The notes: generated from the sequence alone by a model not told the origin. DNA of 64,000 nucleotides from Tranquillimonas alkanivorans (GCF_900115595.1 NZ_FOXA01000007.1:124001-188000), one strand, 5' to 3'; shown: positions 19,865 to 29,745, numbered from the stretch's first letter. Made by a program: numbers and translations.

Positions 19865-20545
19865 TCACTCCAGCGCGAAGACCACGGTGACCTGAGCGCT
19901 CACGTCGATCTCGCCCTCGGCGACGGGGACGGAGCGGGCCATTTCCATCATCACGGGGCCCGGCTGGCCGCCTCCCCCGTTCTCGGTGATCGAGACGATG
20001 GTGCCCAGCTCCTGCTCCGCCGCGCCGGCGATGATACGGGCCTTGCGCATCGCGTCCTCGACGGCGGCGACGCGGGCGGCATCCTCTGCCGGCTGCGGCT
20101 CCTGCAGACCGAAGCGCAGGCCGTCGAAGACGTTCGCGCCGTCGGTCACCACGGCGTCGAGCACGCCGCCCAGCGACTGAAGGTCGAGCACCCGCACCGA
20201 CAGCCGGTTGACCGCGCGGAACCGCTCGATCTCGGGCGTGCGAGCGGGGCCGTCGACCGCGCGATCGGCATAGACGGGGTGAAGGAGCAGCTGGTCGGTC
20301 TGGATGTCGCTGGCCGCGACGCCGGCCTCGACCAGCCGCGACAGCACGCGGGAGGTGGCGACCGAGGTCTCCTCGACCGCCTCGGCCGCACTCGGGGCCT
20401 CGGCCGCGACGCCGAGGTTGATCGTCGCCATGTCGGGCGCGTGCGTCACGCTGCCCTGCCCGGTCACCGTCAGCCGCCCCTCGGGCGTCTGCGCCGCCGC
20501 GACGCCCGCCCAGACCAGCGCCAGCACGAAAATCAGCCTGCTCAT
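19865..20545 (-). CDS. SIMPL (DUF541) domain periplasmic protein
   Basis: A 226-residue exported protein; the signal peptide is MSRLIFVLALVWAGVAAAQ. The body has the SIMPL-domain features: a GQGSVTHAPDMATINLGV opening, DIQTDQLLLHPVY in the middle and AMRKARIIAGAAEQELGTIV near the end. Relatives (YggE-like) form multimeric periplasmic rings and have been tied to stress tolerance and outer membrane upkeep, with no enzymatic role known. It sits alone upstream of tRNA-Leu, divergent from the large pilus-like gene. Confidence 0.9.
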   Translation of the reverse strand: MSRLIFVLALVWAGVAAAQTPEGRLTVTGQGSVTHAPDMATINLGVAAEAPSAAEAVEETSVATSRVLSRLVEAGVAASDIQTDQLLLHPVYADRAVDGPARTPEIERFRAVNRLSVRVLDLQSLGGVLDAVVTDGANVFDGLRFGLQEPQPAEDAARVAAVEDAMRKARIIAGAAEQELGTIVSITENGGGGQPGPVMMEMARSVPVAEGEIDVSAQVTVVFALE

Positions 20546-20686
20546 CGTAATTCTCCCGAAGCCCGCGCCGGCGACACCCTGCCGCCGGACCGCCGCCTCC
20601 GCCGTTTTCTTTGGCGTGAAGCTGTTGTAGTTGTAGGCCAGTCATACTCGGGACGCTGGTCCTGCGCCACAGATTAGGCCGTTGAC

Positions 20687-23600
20687 ATGAAGCCGAACTT
20701 CGCTCTCGAACTGTCGCTCGACGGCATCCGCCTGCACCACCTCGCCGCCGAGGGGGCGCCGTTCCTCGGAGAGGCGCGGCTCGACGATCCGGAGTTCGAG
20801 GCGCGGGTGGACCTGCTGCGGCGCGACGCAGAGGCGCTGTCGGACGGGCCGCTACGCACCGAGCTGGTAATCCCGAACTCCGAGATCCTGTATTGCACCC
20901 TGCACGTTCCCGGCGGCGACGACACCGCGCGCCGGCAGGCCGTGCGCGCGGGGCTCGAGGGGCGCACCCCCTACACGCTGGACGAACTGGTCTTCGACTG
21001 GTGCGCGGACAAGGACGCCGCGCAGGTCGCCGCCGTGGCCCGCCAGACCCTGGACGAGGCGCAGGCCTTCGCGGCGCAGAACGGCTTCAACCCCGTCCGC
21101 TTCACCGCCCGCCCCGAGGCCGGCGCGTTCCCGGGGCAGCCGGACTTCGGGCCGGTCGGGGGATTGGGGGACGCGGTTGAGGCGACGGCGGCCGGCGCGG
21201 AGCGCGGTCAGGCGGTGGAGCCTCCGGAGGCGGAGGACCGCGGCGAGGAGCTCGCGCAGGCTGTTCCCGAGAAACCGGTAGAGGCCGGGGCGACGGTGGC
21301 GGCCCATGAGCCGGGACAGGCGGATTCGGAAGCCGCCCGGACAAGTGCGGCAACGGCCGTCTTCGGGCCTCCGATCGAGGCGGCGGCGGATGCCGAGCCG
21401 GGACAGCCGGGCTCGAAGGACATAGGGGCGAGTCCCGCGCCGACCGTTTCCGCACCTCCGGCCGAGGCCGGGGCGACAGCTTCTACCGGCGCGTACGCCG
21501 AGACGGCGCGCGCGGGTGAACCGAACGGGACGCAGGAGAGCGTCGAGGACGACGCCCCTGCGGAGGAGCCGGCGGATCGAGTGCAGACCGAGGGTGCGAC
21601 GGCCTCGGAGGGCGCGGATGCCGCTCGCTCCGATAGCCGTGGACCGGGTCATGACGACCGAACCGTTCCGGATGAGCGGAAGCAAGAGACGCGCGCCCTG
21701 GAAGAAGGGGACGCCAAGGGCGCTCCGACCTTGGCGGGCTCCGAACCCTCGCCGGGTCTTGCAGCTCTTGCACCGGATGTGTCCGGGCGGAAGCCCCTGC
21801 GGGGCGACATGGGCGTCACCGACGACACCGACGCGGCCCACGCTCCGCAGGATCGCTCCGCCAAGCCGACTGGCGACCGTCACACGTCACGGGCCGACAA
21901 GGCACCTCGCCCTTCCGCTCTGGACGACGGAGCAGCCGTCGCAGCCGGCGACGAAGAGAGTTCACGAGGAGCGGGCGAAGCCTCCGGCCCATCGTCGCGC
22001 ACGCTTGGCCCGAAGCTGGGCGCGCCCGGCTTGATCGGCCCGCGCTTTCCCGTCGCCGAGGACACGGCGAAGGCGAAGGAGCACGCCCGGCCAAAGCTCG
22101 GCCCGTCGCTGCGGCCGGCGAACATGGAGCCCGTTCTGCCCCCGACCGGTCCTGCGGCAGCGAGCCTTGCCCCGGCGCGCGGGGCGGACGGCGAGGCGCT
22201 GGCGCCCGAGGCGCGGGACCGGCTGACCGCGCGCATGGCCGCCGGGCACACGCTGGACGAGGAAGAGGCGCTGACCGTCTTCGGCGCGCGGAGCCGGCCG
22301 GAGCGGCGGGGCGGACGGCGCATCGTCCTTGCCGCGGGACTCGCCGCCGTGGTGGCCGCAGGCGCGGCCTATGGTGCGTGGAACGTGCTGGGCGGGTCGC
22401 CGGCGGGCGAGATGGTGGCGCTCGACAGCTCGGCCCTCGCGCCCGAGGACCGGGCGGTGGTCCTGATGGAGGAAGCGGCGCAGCCCGACCTGCCGGATGC
22501 GCGGGCGGCGCGAGATGTGGCCTCTGCCCCTGAGCCGACACCGGCAGGGATTGGCCCCACCGCGCCTGTCGATACCACAAGCGCTGCCCCGGAGGAGCAG
22601 GCGGTGGAGAGCGCTGCCCGAGGCCAGGCGGATGGCGCGGATGTCCCCGAGCGAGACGCCGCACCCACGGAGGCGGCGACCGACAGCACGTCCACCGCGT
22701 CCGCAACACCGGTCGAGACGGCCTCCGCCAACGCCGGGACCGGCGCATCGGTGGACATGGCGTCCTCTGACGCTCAGCCGGACATCGCACTCGCCAACGC
22801 CGCACCCGGCCCGCTGACACCGCAACAGGCGGTCACCCGCTATGCGGCGACCGGCATCTGGCAGCTCTCGCCGGAAGAGCCCGCCGCCCCGCCGGGCGGG
22901 GCCCCCAACGACGTCTACCTCGCCTCCGTCGATCCGGAGGTGGAGCTGTCCGACCTAACGCCGCTTTCCGCCCCGCCGGCAGAGGCCGCCGCGTCGCTCG
23001 AGGCGCCGTTGCCGCCCGCCCCCGCCGGCACCACCTTCGAGATGGGCGAGGACGGGCGCGTGGTGGCGACGCCAGACGGCGCGCTGTCGCCCGCGGGCGT
23101 CCTCGTAACCGCAGGCGCGCCGCCGATCACGCCCCCGCAAACGCCGGAACGGCCGGCGGTCGTGGCCGGCATTCCGGAGGAACTTCAGCCCACGACCGGG
23201 ACGCCCGCGATCCGCCCGCGGCCGCGCCCCGCGACAGCAGAGGATACGGCATCGCAGGCCGATGACCTGCCCGAGGTTGCCGAGGCGGTGTCTGGTGTCG
23301 TGGAGGACGTGGCGCGCGACGACGCGGTGGCACGCGCGGTCGAGGCCGCCCGCGCGTCGAGCGCGGCGTCGTTGTTCGCCCGCACCGACGAAGAGGCGGT
23401 CGAGGGCGCCGAGGCCGAGGAGGAGAGTGCCGAGGCGTCGCCCTATGCCGTCGCTCGTTCGCTTCGCCCCGCCAGCCGGCCCGAGGATTTCGAGGAGCGG
23501 GTCGCGCCAGTCCAGGTGGCGGCGGCCAGCTCGGTGGTCACCCCGAGCCGACCCACTGCGCCCGAGGTGGCGCGCCGGGCGACGCTGTCGGACGAGCTGA

Positions 23601-23800
23601 ACCTGCGGCGGCTGAACCTCGTGGGGGTCTACGGCTCGGACGCGGATCGCCGCGCGCTGGTCCGCCTGCCCTCGGGCCGGTTCGTGAAGGTCAAGGTCGG
23701 CGACAGCGTCGACGGCGGGCGCATCGCGGCGATTGGCGAGTCCGAAATTCGCTACATCAAGAACGGCCGCGACGTGACGCTGAGCATGCCGCAGGGCTGA
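20687..23800 (+). CDS. Large bitopic protein with PilM-like N-terminus and PilP-like C-terminus
   Basis: A 1037-residue protein. Residues 1-150 look like the start of an actin-like PilM/GspL domain (NFALELSLDGIRLHHL, TELVIPNSEILYC). Residues about 150-520 are low complexity, rich in Ala, Glu, Pro and Gly. A basic patch and one membrane span follow near 535-563 (RRIVLAAGLAAVVAAGAAYG). A second acidic, Pro/Ala-rich stretch runs to about 960, presumably periplasmic. The last 70 residues (NLVGVYGSDADRRALVRL, VKVKVGDSVDGGRIAAIGE) resemble the beta domain of PilP/GspC. It thus looks like a one-chain link from cytoplasm to periplasm, as PilM-N-O-P forms in pilus and secretion machines, but no pilus gene is adjacent. 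Function unproven. Confidence 0.75.
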   Translation: MKPNFALELSLDGIRLHHLAAEGAPFLGEARLDDPEFEARVDLLRRDAEALSDGPLRTELVIPNSEILYCTLHVPGGDDTARRQAVRAGLEGRTPYTLDELVFDWCADKDAAQVAAVARQTLDEAQAFAAQNGFNPVRFTARPEAGAFPGQPDFGPVGGLGDAVEATAAGAERGQAVEPPEAEDRGEELAQAVPEKPVEAGATVAAHEPGQADSEAARTSAATAVFGPPIEAAADAEPGQPGSKDIGASPAPTVSAPPAEAGATASTGAYAETARAGEPNGTQESVEDDAPAEEPADRVQTEGATASEGADAARSDSRGPGHDDRTVPDERKQETRALEEGDAKGAPTLAGSEPSPGLAALAPDVSGRKPLRGDMGVTDDTDAAHAPQDRSAKPTGDRHTSRADKAPRPSALDDGAAVAAGDEESSRGAGEASGPSSRTLGPKLGAPGLIGPRFPVAEDTAKAKEHARPKLGPSLRPANMEPVLPPTGPAAASLAPARGADGEALAPEARDRLTARMAAGHTLDEEEALTVFGARSRPERRGGRRIVLAAGLAAVVAAGAAYGAWNVLGGSPAGEMVALDSSALAPEDRAVVLMEEAAQPDLPDARAARDVASAPEPTPAGIGPTAPVDTTSAAPEEQAVESAARGQADGADVPERDAAPTEAATDSTSTASATPVETASANAGTGASVDMASSDAQPDIALANAAPGPLTPQQAVTRYAATGIWQLSPEEPAAPPGGAPNDVYLASVDPEVELSDLTPLSAPPAEAAASLEAPLPPAPAGTTFEMGEDGRVVATPDGALSPAGVLVTAGAPPITPPQTPERPAVVAGIPEELQPTTGTPAIRPRPRPATAEDTASQADDLPEVAEAVSGVVEDVARDDAVARAVEAARASSAASLFARTDEEAVEGAEAEEESAEASPYAVARSLRPASRPEDFEERVAPVQVAAASSVVTPSRPTAPEVARRATLSDELNLRRLNLVGVYGSDADRRALVRLPSGRFVKVKVGDSVDGGRIAAIGESEIRYIKNGRDVTLSMPQG

Positions 23801-23810
23801 CCGGGGCGGC

Positions 23811-24230
23811 TCAGCCGATCAGGCGGGCATACTCGATCTTCGGGCAGCGGTCCTGGATGACGGTGACGCCGGCCGCCTCCGCCCGCGCCGCCGCCGCGTC
23901 GTCGCGCACGCCAATCTGAGTCCACAGCACGTCAAGGTCGGGAAACCGTTCAATCGCCGCGCCGACGACCTCGGCCACCGCGTCCGAGCGGCGGAAGACG
24001 TCGATCATGTCCACCCCGTCGGGCAGCGAGGCGATGTCGGGCACGACGACCTCGCCGAACAGGTGCTTGCCGCCGTGGCCCGGGTTGACCGGGATCACGC
24101 GGTAGCCCTTCTGCCGCAGGTATTGCGAGACATAGTGCGACGGGCGCGCGGGATTGGGCGAGGCGCCGATGCAGGCGATGGTCTTCACCCGGCCCAGCAC
24201 GTCGCGCAGCAAATCATCGGAGTGGGTCAT
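23811..24230 (-). CDS. CoA-binding domain protein (YccU family)
   Basis: A 139-residue single-domain Rossmann protein of the CoA-binding type: GASPNPARPSHYVSQYL with the nucleotide loop near the N-terminus, YRVIPVNPG, and PDLDVLWTQIGVRDDAAA. The ATG at 24230 is favoured over an in-frame TTG at 24248 by a ctcgggg ribosome site. Proteins of this family bind CoA but have no settled role. It converges on the large gene to its left with only 10 bases between stops. Confidence 0.87.
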   Translation of the reverse strand: MTHSDDLLRDVLGRVKTIACIGASPNPARPSHYVSQYLRQKGYRVIPVNPGHGGKHLFGEVVVPDIASLPDGVDMIDVFRRSDAVAEVVGAAIERFPDLDVLWTQIGVRDDAAAARAEAAGVTVIQDRCPKIEYARLIG

Positions 24231-24246
24231 GCCCCGAGTTTCGGAC

Positions 24247-24276
24247 AAAAAAGCGCCCGAAGCAAACTCCGGGCGC
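24247..24276 (-). terminator. Rho-independent terminator of rlmB
   Basis: On the minus strand a seven-base GC stem (24270-24276 with 24253-24259) and ten-base loop are followed by six T (24252-24247). It lies about 160 bases after the rlmB stop and directly before the CoA-binding gene. The stretch between (24277-24434) shows no gene. Confidence 0.75.
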
Positions 24277-24434
24277 AGTGTCGGAACGAGGGACAGTGAA
24301 GTGAAACGCAGGGTGTTCCGCCCCCACGATCATGACCCATAGTTAGGGACGCTGCCCTTGGGTGAAAGGGGCGGTAATGTATCTGTGAAGATAAAATTCT
24401 ACTTGCCTGTGGCAGCGGCGCATCGCCGGCGGGG

Positions 24435-25214
24435 TTACGCCTGCCGCGCCGCGTAGAGCGAGACCGCCGCCGCGTTCGACACGTTGAGCGACCCGAACGG
24501 GCCGGCGAAGGGGATCTTCACCAGCCGGTCGCAGGTGTCGCGCGTCTTTTCGCGCAGGCCCGGCCCCTCGGCCCCCAGCACCAGCGCCACCGGGCGGTCA
24601 CCGGTGTCGGCCAGCGCCTCACCCAGCGTCGCCTCGGCCTCGCCGGCTAAGCCCAGCAGCACGTAGCCCATGTCGCGCAGCCGCTCGAGCGCGGAGGCGA
24701 GGTTCGTCACCCGCAGGTACGGCTGCCGCTCGAGCGCACCCGACGCCGTCTTGGCCAGCGCGCCGGTCTCAGGTGCGGAGTGGCGGGCGGGGGCGATCAC
24801 GGCGCGGGCGCCGAAGACCTCGGCCGAGCGCAGGATGGCGCCGACGTTGTGCGGATCGGTCACCCGGTCGAGCGCGACGACCACCGGCCGCCCCTGCCCG
24901 CCCGTGGCACAGCGCTCCTCGACCGAGCCCCAGTCCAGCGGCTTGACCTCGAGCGCCGCGCCCTGGTGCACCGAGCCCGGGTCGAGCGGGGCGGGAAACT
25001 TGCGCGGATCGGCGATCTCGGGCGCGATACCCGATCCGGTCACCGCCTCGCCCAGCCTGTCGGCGGCGTTCTTGGTCAGCACCAGCCGCAGCTTTTCGCG
25101 CGCCGGGTTCTCGAGCGCGTCGCGCACCGCGTGCAGGCCGAACAGCCACACGGTTTCGGCCGCCGCCGCACGGCGCCCGCGCTCTTTCTCGATCACCCAT
25201 TTCGGCTTCTTCAT
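24435..25214 (-). CDS. rlmB: 23S rRNA 2'-O-methyltransferase RlmB-like (TrmH/SpoU family)
   Basis: A 259-residue SPOUT methyltransferase. The N-terminal substrate-binding domain begins ETVWLFGLHAVRDALENP; the catalytic part carries motif 1 ALDRVTDPHNVGAILRSAE, motif 2 LVLGAEGPGLREKT and motif 3 GSLNVSNAAAVSLYAAR, which form the knotted SAM site. RlmB methylates G2251 of 23S rRNA; the family match is firm, the exact target inferred. A long in-frame upstream extension is rejected: the ATG at 25214 has a gagagag ribosome site and starts with the usual basic lead. Confidence 0.9.
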   Translation of the reverse strand: MKKPKWVIEKERGRRAAAAETVWLFGLHAVRDALENPAREKLRLVLTKNAADRLGEAVTGSGIAPEIADPRKFPAPLDPGSVHQGAALEVKPLDWGSVEERCATGGQGRPVVVALDRVTDPHNVGAILRSAEVFGARAVIAPARHSAPETGALAKTASGALERQPYLRVTNLASALERLRDMGYVLLGLAGEAEATLGEALADTGDRPVALVLGAEGPGLREKTRDTCDRLVKIPFAGPFGSLNVSNAAAVSLYAARQA

Positions 25215-25347
25215 GGCTCTCTCGCCCCACGCTTGCTGAGGGTGCACCCATGCGATGCTGACGTGGCGCACGCAAGGGATTTTGCGGTTGACGCCTCCGC
25301 ACCGCCCGAGTATCCCCCACCCCACGCCGGACGGAGCGCCGGCGCTA

Positions 25348-25431
25348 GGGCGACGTGCTGCAAGGTGCGGCAGCGGACTGTAAATCCGCCGGGGAGACCC
25401 ATGCCAGGTTCGATTCCTGGGTCGCCCACCA
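25348..25431 (+). tRNA. tRNA-Tyr(GUA)
   Basis: An 84-base tRNA with encoded CCA. The acceptor stem GGGCGAC pairs with GTCGCCC; the anticodon loop CTGTAAA gives anticodon GTA; a class II variable arm (ccggggagacccatgcc) follows, as expected for bacterial tRNA-Tyr. T-loop GGTTCGATTCC. Confidence 0.96.
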
Positions 25432-25535
25432 TTCACCTCCTGTAAATCAGAATGATGGTAGGACCCGCGCAAGGCGCCGCGTGTCCGGTTTCCGCGTTCC
25501 GGCCCGCGGCGGAGTCATGTCGAGGGAGGAACTGC

Positions 25536-25736
25536 ATGGCCAGGATCAAACGCTACACCGTTCTGTCGGCGCTCTATCGCGAGGATGCGGATACCGCCGC
25601 CCTGCGCGACCGGCTGTCGAAACAGGTCGAGGAATACCTGGCCGCCGGGTGGCAGCCCCATGGCTCGATGAATGTCGGGATGAACGACAATCTGCTCGTT
25701 CTGATGCAGCCGATGGTGAAATACCAAAGCGCCTGA
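25536..25736 (+). CDS. Small DUF1737-like protein
   Basis: A 66-residue cytosolic protein starting MARIKRYTVLSAL with a strong ggagga ribosome site. The pattern Y-x-V-L, a mid-chain helix, then AAGWQPHGSMNVG and a hydrophobic LLVLMQPMVKY resembles DUF1737, a family of short domains of unknown function. It lies about 100 bases after tRNA-Tyr. Confidence 0.7.
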   Translation: MARIKRYTVLSALYREDADTAALRDRLSKQVEEYLAAGWQPHGSMNVGMNDNLLVLMQPMVKYQSA

Positions 25737-25823
25737 GGAACGGCGGGTCAGGAACGTCTTCCTCTTCGGGCACGTTGCCGCAACGGCCGGACGAGCCGCG
25801 GCTGCAACGACGGTGGAGACCGC

Positions 25824-26582
25824 ATGGACTATATCCTCGCCCTTCTGAGCGACCCCGCCGCATGGGCCGCTCTGGTGACGCTCATCGCGATGGAAATCGT
25901 GCTGGGCATCGACAACCTGATCTTCATCTCGATCCTCACCAACAAGCTGCCCGAGGACCAACGCGCCCGCGCGCGCCGCATGGGCATCGGCGGGGCGCTG
26001 ATCCTGCGGCTGGGGCTTCTGGGCACGGTCGCGATCATCGTGCAACTGACCGACCCGGTCTTCACCGCCTTCGGCCACGGCTTTTCCTGGCGCGACCTGA
26101 TCCTGATCGCGGGCGGGTTGTTCCTGGTCTGGAAGGCCACGAAGGAGATCCACCACAACGTGGATCCCGACCCCGGCCCCGACATGTTCGAGGGCGGGCG
26201 CAGCATCGGGTTCTCGGCCGCGATCCTGCAAATCCTGCTGCTGGACCTCGTCTTCTCGGTCGACAGCATCATCACGGCCGTGGGCATGACCGACCACGTC
26301 CCGATCATGGTCGTCGCGGTGCTTGTCACCGTGGGTGTGATGTTGCTGGCCGCGGACCCGCTGGCCAACTTCATCGCCGACAACCCCACCATCGTGATGC
26401 TCGCGCTCGGCTTTCTTCTGATGATCGGCACGACTCTGATCGCCGACGGCTTCGGGGTGCACGTGCCGAAGGGCTACATCTATGCGGCGATGGCCTTCTC
26501 GGCGCTGGTCGAGGTGCTCAACATTCTGGGCCGCCGCGCGCGACGCAGGCGCGGGGAGCCGCGCCCGCACGCTGAACGATGA
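25824..26582 (+). CDS. TerC family integral membrane protein
   Basis: A 252-residue protein with about seven membrane spans. The TerC hallmarks are the two acidic intramembrane motifs [16 protein letters not shown] (near residue 23) and [16 protein letters not shown] (near 141), both implicated in metal ion binding. Relatives include tellurite-resistance TerC and manganese exporters of the Alx/YoaE type. There is no CBS or CorC domain. The stop overlaps the next gene by four bases (ATGA), so both are made together. Confidence 0.9.
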   Translation: MDYILALLSDPAAWAALVTLIAMEIVLGIDNLIFISILTNKLPEDQRARARRMGIGGALILRLGLLGTVAIIVQLTDPVFTAFGHGFSWRDLILIAGGLFLVWKATKEIHHNVDPDPGPDMFEGGRSIGFSAAILQILLLDLVFSVDSIITAVGMTDHVPIMVVAVLVTVGVMLLAADPLANFIADNPTIVMLALGFLLMIGTTLIADGFGVHVPKGYIYAAMAFSALVEVLNILGRRARRRRGEPRPHAER

Positions 26583-27751
26583 GCGCCGACGGCACCGCAC
26601 GGCCCACGGGCCCGAAGGTCGAGGTTGCGTGGCTGATCGAAGCCGGGGCGAGCGAGCGGCTGCGCCAGGCGGTTCCGGCGGCGGCGGACGCGATGGCCGG
26701 GATGCTGTCGGGTTGCCTGCCGGCCTTCGACTGGCACGTGAGCACCGTGACCCGCTCCGACGACTCGGGCGGCGGCACGGTGGAACCGGTGCGCCTGCTC
26801 GACGCGGCCGAGGTCGAGCGGGACGCGGGCGGCTGGGACTTCGTACTGGTCGTCACCGAAAGCGAACTGGCCAGCCATGTCCACCCGCAGGCCCTGGGCG
26901 TGACGTCGAGCGTGTTCGAGACGGCGATCCTGTCCACCGCCTTCCTCACCCGCACCGATGCCGAGGACAACGCGCTTGCCCGCCGGCTGACGGCGTTGGC
27001 GCTGCACCTCTTCGGGCGGCTGAACGGCCTGTCGCCGGACGCCGCCGGCGACCTGATGGCGCCCATCGACGTGCCCGGCGACCTGGACGGCCGCAACCGC
27101 TTCACCGAAGCGGCCCTGCCGGTGCTCGGACGGCGGCTGGAAGAGGTCGCCGACCTGCGGGTGGAAGAGATGGAGGGTGCGGGCGCGGGGCCGGTGGCCT
27201 TCTACGCCCGCTCGCTCTGGCGCAACCGCACCGCTCTGCCCGGCGCGATCTTCCGGATGCGGCCGTGGAGCTTTCCGCTGCGGCTGAGCCGCCTGACCAC
27301 CGCCGCCGCCTCGGCGCTCGCCGTGCTGATGATGACCGCGGAGTCGTGGGAGGTGGCGGCGAACCTGGGCCTTCCCGCGGTGGTGGTGCTGTCGCTTCTC
27401 GCGCTGACGGCCACCAGCGTCTACCTCTTGCGGGCGCAGCGCCTGCTGGCCCCGCGCCGGGGGCCGCTGCGCGAACAGCGGGCCGTCAGCAATGTCAGCA
27501 CCGTCGTCGCCGTGGCGTTGGGGATGTGCGTGACCTACCTGAGCGTCTTCGCCGTGGCCTTCGCCATGGGGGCGGGGCTGTTCGGCGACGCGCTACTGGC
27601 CGGCTGGGTCGGGGCCGGCGAGCTGCCTGGCCTGCGCCCGCACATGGCCGCCTTCACCGCCTCGCTCAGCGTGGCGATCGGCGCGCTCGGCGCGTCGTTT
27701 GAACCCTACGGCTATTTCCGGCACGTCACGCAGGTGGACGAGGAGGTGTAG
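26579..27751 (+). CDS. Membrane protein of unknown function
   Basis: A 390-residue protein I cannot assign. The first 230 residues are soluble, with an alternating pattern ([34 protein letters not shown]) suggesting an alpha/beta domain, and contain no HExxH, Walker or other catalytic motif that I can see. The last third has hydrophobic segments at about residues 238-285 (two spans), 303-330 and 350-372. Its start overlaps the TerC stop by four bases, so it may be a partner of that transporter. Confidence 0.75.
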   Translation: MSADGTARPTGPKVEVAWLIEAGASERLRQAVPAAADAMAGMLSGCLPAFDWHVSTVTRSDDSGGGTVEPVRLLDAAEVERDAGGWDFVLVVTESELASHVHPQALGVTSSVFETAILSTAFLTRTDAEDNALARRLTALALHLFGRLNGLSPDAAGDLMAPIDVPGDLDGRNRFTEAALPVLGRRLEEVADLRVEEMEGAGAGPVAFYARSLWRNRTALPGAIFRMRPWSFPLRLSRLTTAAASALAVLMMTAESWEVAANLGLPAVVVLSLLALTATSVYLLRAQRLLAPRRGPLREQRAVSNVSTVVAVALGMCVTYLSVFAVAFAMGAGLFGDALLAGWVGAGELPGLRPHMAAFTASLSVAIGALGASFEPYGYFRHVTQVDEEV

Positions 27752-27815
27752 GACACGCTTTACCGGTGCCGCACGGGCGTTACCATCGACGAATGACAGC
27801 ACCACGGAGGCCCCG

Positions 27816-29651
27816 ATGCGCACCGCCCCGCTCGCCGCTCTCGCCCTTGTCACCGCGCTTCCGGCGGCGGCGCAGGAGGTGACCGTCCGCCACGGCATCT
27901 CTCCGTTCGGGGAGCTGAAGTACCCGCCGGATTTCCCGCATTTCGAGTACGTGAACCCGGACGCGCCGCAGGGCGGCACGCTCAGCTTCCGCGGCACCGG
28001 CGCCTCACGCACCTTCGACAGCCTGAACCCGTTCATCCTGAAAGGCGAGCCGGCCCAGGGGCTCGAGCGGCTCTACGACACGCTTCTGGCGCCGTCGCTC
28101 GACGAGCCCGGCGCGGCCTATGGGCTAATCGCCGAGACGGTGGAATACCCCGAGGACCGCAGCTGGGCGATCTTCAACCTGCGTCCCGAGGCGCGTTTCA
28201 CCGACGGCGAGTCTCTGACCGCCGAGGACGTCGTCTTCACTTTCGAGGCGCTGAAAGAGCACGGGATGCCCTGGTACCGCATCACGCTCGCCGACGTGGA
28301 AACGGTCGAGGCACTGGACCCGCATCGGGTGAGGTTCACCTTCCGCGAGGGCGCGGCGACCCGCGACCTTGCCGCCGAGGTGGGCAGCATCGAGATCCTG
28401 CCCGCACATTACTACGCCGAGGTGCCCTTCGAGGAGTCGACGCTCGACCCGCCCGTGGGCTCGGGCGGGTTCGAGGTGGCCGAGGTGTCGCCCGGCCGTT
28501 CGATCACCTATTGCCGGACCGACGAGTACTGGGGCGCGGAGCTGCCGGTGAACGTTGGCAAGGACAACTTCGACTGCGTCGTCTACGAATATTTCGGCGA
28601 CAACACCGCCGCCTTCGAGGCGCTGAAAGTCGGCGAGTACCTGTTCCACGAGGAGTTCACCTCGGCCCTCTGGGCCACCGCCTATGACTTCCCGGCGGTC
28701 GAGAGGGGTTGGATCAAGCGCGAGACGCTGCCCGATGGACGCCCCTCCGGCGCACAAGGCTTCTGGTTCAACCTGCGCCGCGAGAAATTCGCCGACCCGC
28801 GCGTGCGCGAGGCGATCGCGCTGATGTTCAACTTCGAATGGGCCAACCAGACGCTGTTCCACGGCCTCTACGAGCGCACGGACAGCTTCTGGGAGAACTC
28901 GGAACTCGAGGCCGAGGGCCTGCCCGAGGGTGACGAACTGGCCCTGCTCGAAGAATACCGCGACCAGCTGCCCGAGGCGGTGTTCACCGAACCCGCCTAT
29001 TCCCCGCCGGTGAGCAGCCTGAGCCAGACCGACCGGCGCGCGCTGCGCGAGGGCTCGCGACTGCTGGACGCGGCGGGCTGGACCGTGGGGGAGGACGGCC
29101 TGCGCCGGAACGCGCAAGGCGAGGTGCTGCGGGTCGAGATGGTCGACGACAGCCCCGCCTTCGAGCGCATCGCGCTGCCCTTCATCGGCAACTTGCGCGC
29201 GCTCGGGATCGACGCGACGCACACCCTGATCGACCCCGCGCAGATGCAGGAGCGGCAGGAGGTCTTCGACTACGACATCGCCATCGGCCGGCTGGTCATG
29301 CAGCTCAGCCCCTCGGTCGAGCTGCGCTCGCTTTTCGGATCCGAGGGCGCGGACAACCCGGGCACGCTGAACCTGGCGGGCGTCGCGGACCCGGTGGTGG
29401 ATGCGCTGATCGAGCGGATCATCCAGGCCGAGAGCCGCGGAGAGCTGGTCACGCGGGTCCGTGCGCTGGATCGGGTGCTGCGGGCCAAGCACATCTGGGT
29501 GCCGAACTGGTACAAGGGGTCGCACTTCCTGGCCTACTGGGACGTCTTCGGCCGGCCCGAGGAGAAGCCGCCATACGACCGGGGCGACGATTTCTGGTGG
29601 TGGGACGAGGAGAAGTACCAGAGCTTGCGGGCCGAGGGCGCGCTGCGGTGA
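27816..29651 (+). CDS. Peptide ABC transporter substrate-binding protein (YejA type)
   Basis: A 611-residue periplasmic family-5 solute-binding protein. The signal peptide ends at AAAQ (about residue 20). Family features include EPAQGLERLYDTLLAPSLDE, FNLRPEARFTDGESLTAEDV and FWFNLRREKFADPRVREAIA. Length and the opening HGISPFGELKYPPDFPHFEY match the YejA branch, which feeds oligopeptides or microcin C-like compounds to YejBEF. Start at 27816 follows ggagg. No permease or ATPase gene is adjacent, so it is an orphan here: it must borrow a transporter or the partners are elsewhere. Confidence 0.9.
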   Translation: MRTAPLAALALVTALPAAAQEVTVRHGISPFGELKYPPDFPHFEYVNPDAPQGGTLSFRGTGASRTFDSLNPFILKGEPAQGLERLYDTLLAPSLDEPGAAYGLIAETVEYPEDRSWAIFNLRPEARFTDGESLTAEDVVFTFEALKEHGMPWYRITLADVETVEALDPHRVRFTFREGAATRDLAAEVGSIEILPAHYYAEVPFEESTLDPPVGSGGFEVAEVSPGRSITYCRTDEYWGAELPVNVGKDNFDCVVYEYFGDNTAAFEALKVGEYLFHEEFTSALWATAYDFPAVERGWIKRETLPDGRPSGAQGFWFNLRREKFADPRVREAIALMFNFEWANQTLFHGLYERTDSFWENSELEAEGLPEGDELALLEEYRDQLPEAVFTEPAYSPPVSSLSQTDRRALREGSRLLDAAGWTVGEDGLRRNAQGEVLRVEMVDDSPAFERIALPFIGNLRALGIDATHTLIDPAQMQERQEVFDYDIAIGRLVMQLSPSVELRSLFGSEGADNPGTLNLAGVADPVVDALIERIIQAESRGELVTRVRALDRVLRAKHIWVPNWYKGSHFLAYWDVFGRPEEKPPYDRGDDFWWWDEEKYQSLRAEGALR

Positions 29652-29680
29652 CGCCGCGCGGGCGGTGAACGCGGGACCGG

Positions 29681-29718
29681 CGGGGGTTTTCCACCCCCGC
29701 ACCCCCGGAGGATATTTA
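29681..29718. repeat. Dispersed 38-base repeat, copy 1
   Basis: Identical over 38 bases to 48718-48755. It holds a hairpin (cgggggt with acccccg, loop of about six bases) followed by a ggaggatattta tail. Both copies lie just beyond the 3' end of a minus-strand gene and in the same orientation to it, so a role in transcript ends is possible. Confidence 0.85.
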
Positions 29719-29745
29719 GGGACCGAAGATGAGGGCCGGGTCGCG

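Noticed and set aside
25348-25431. Attachment site of an integrated element at tRNA-Tyr
   Set aside because: No integrase or second copy of the tRNA 3' end was seen in the following sequence, and the next genes look like normal chromosomal ones.
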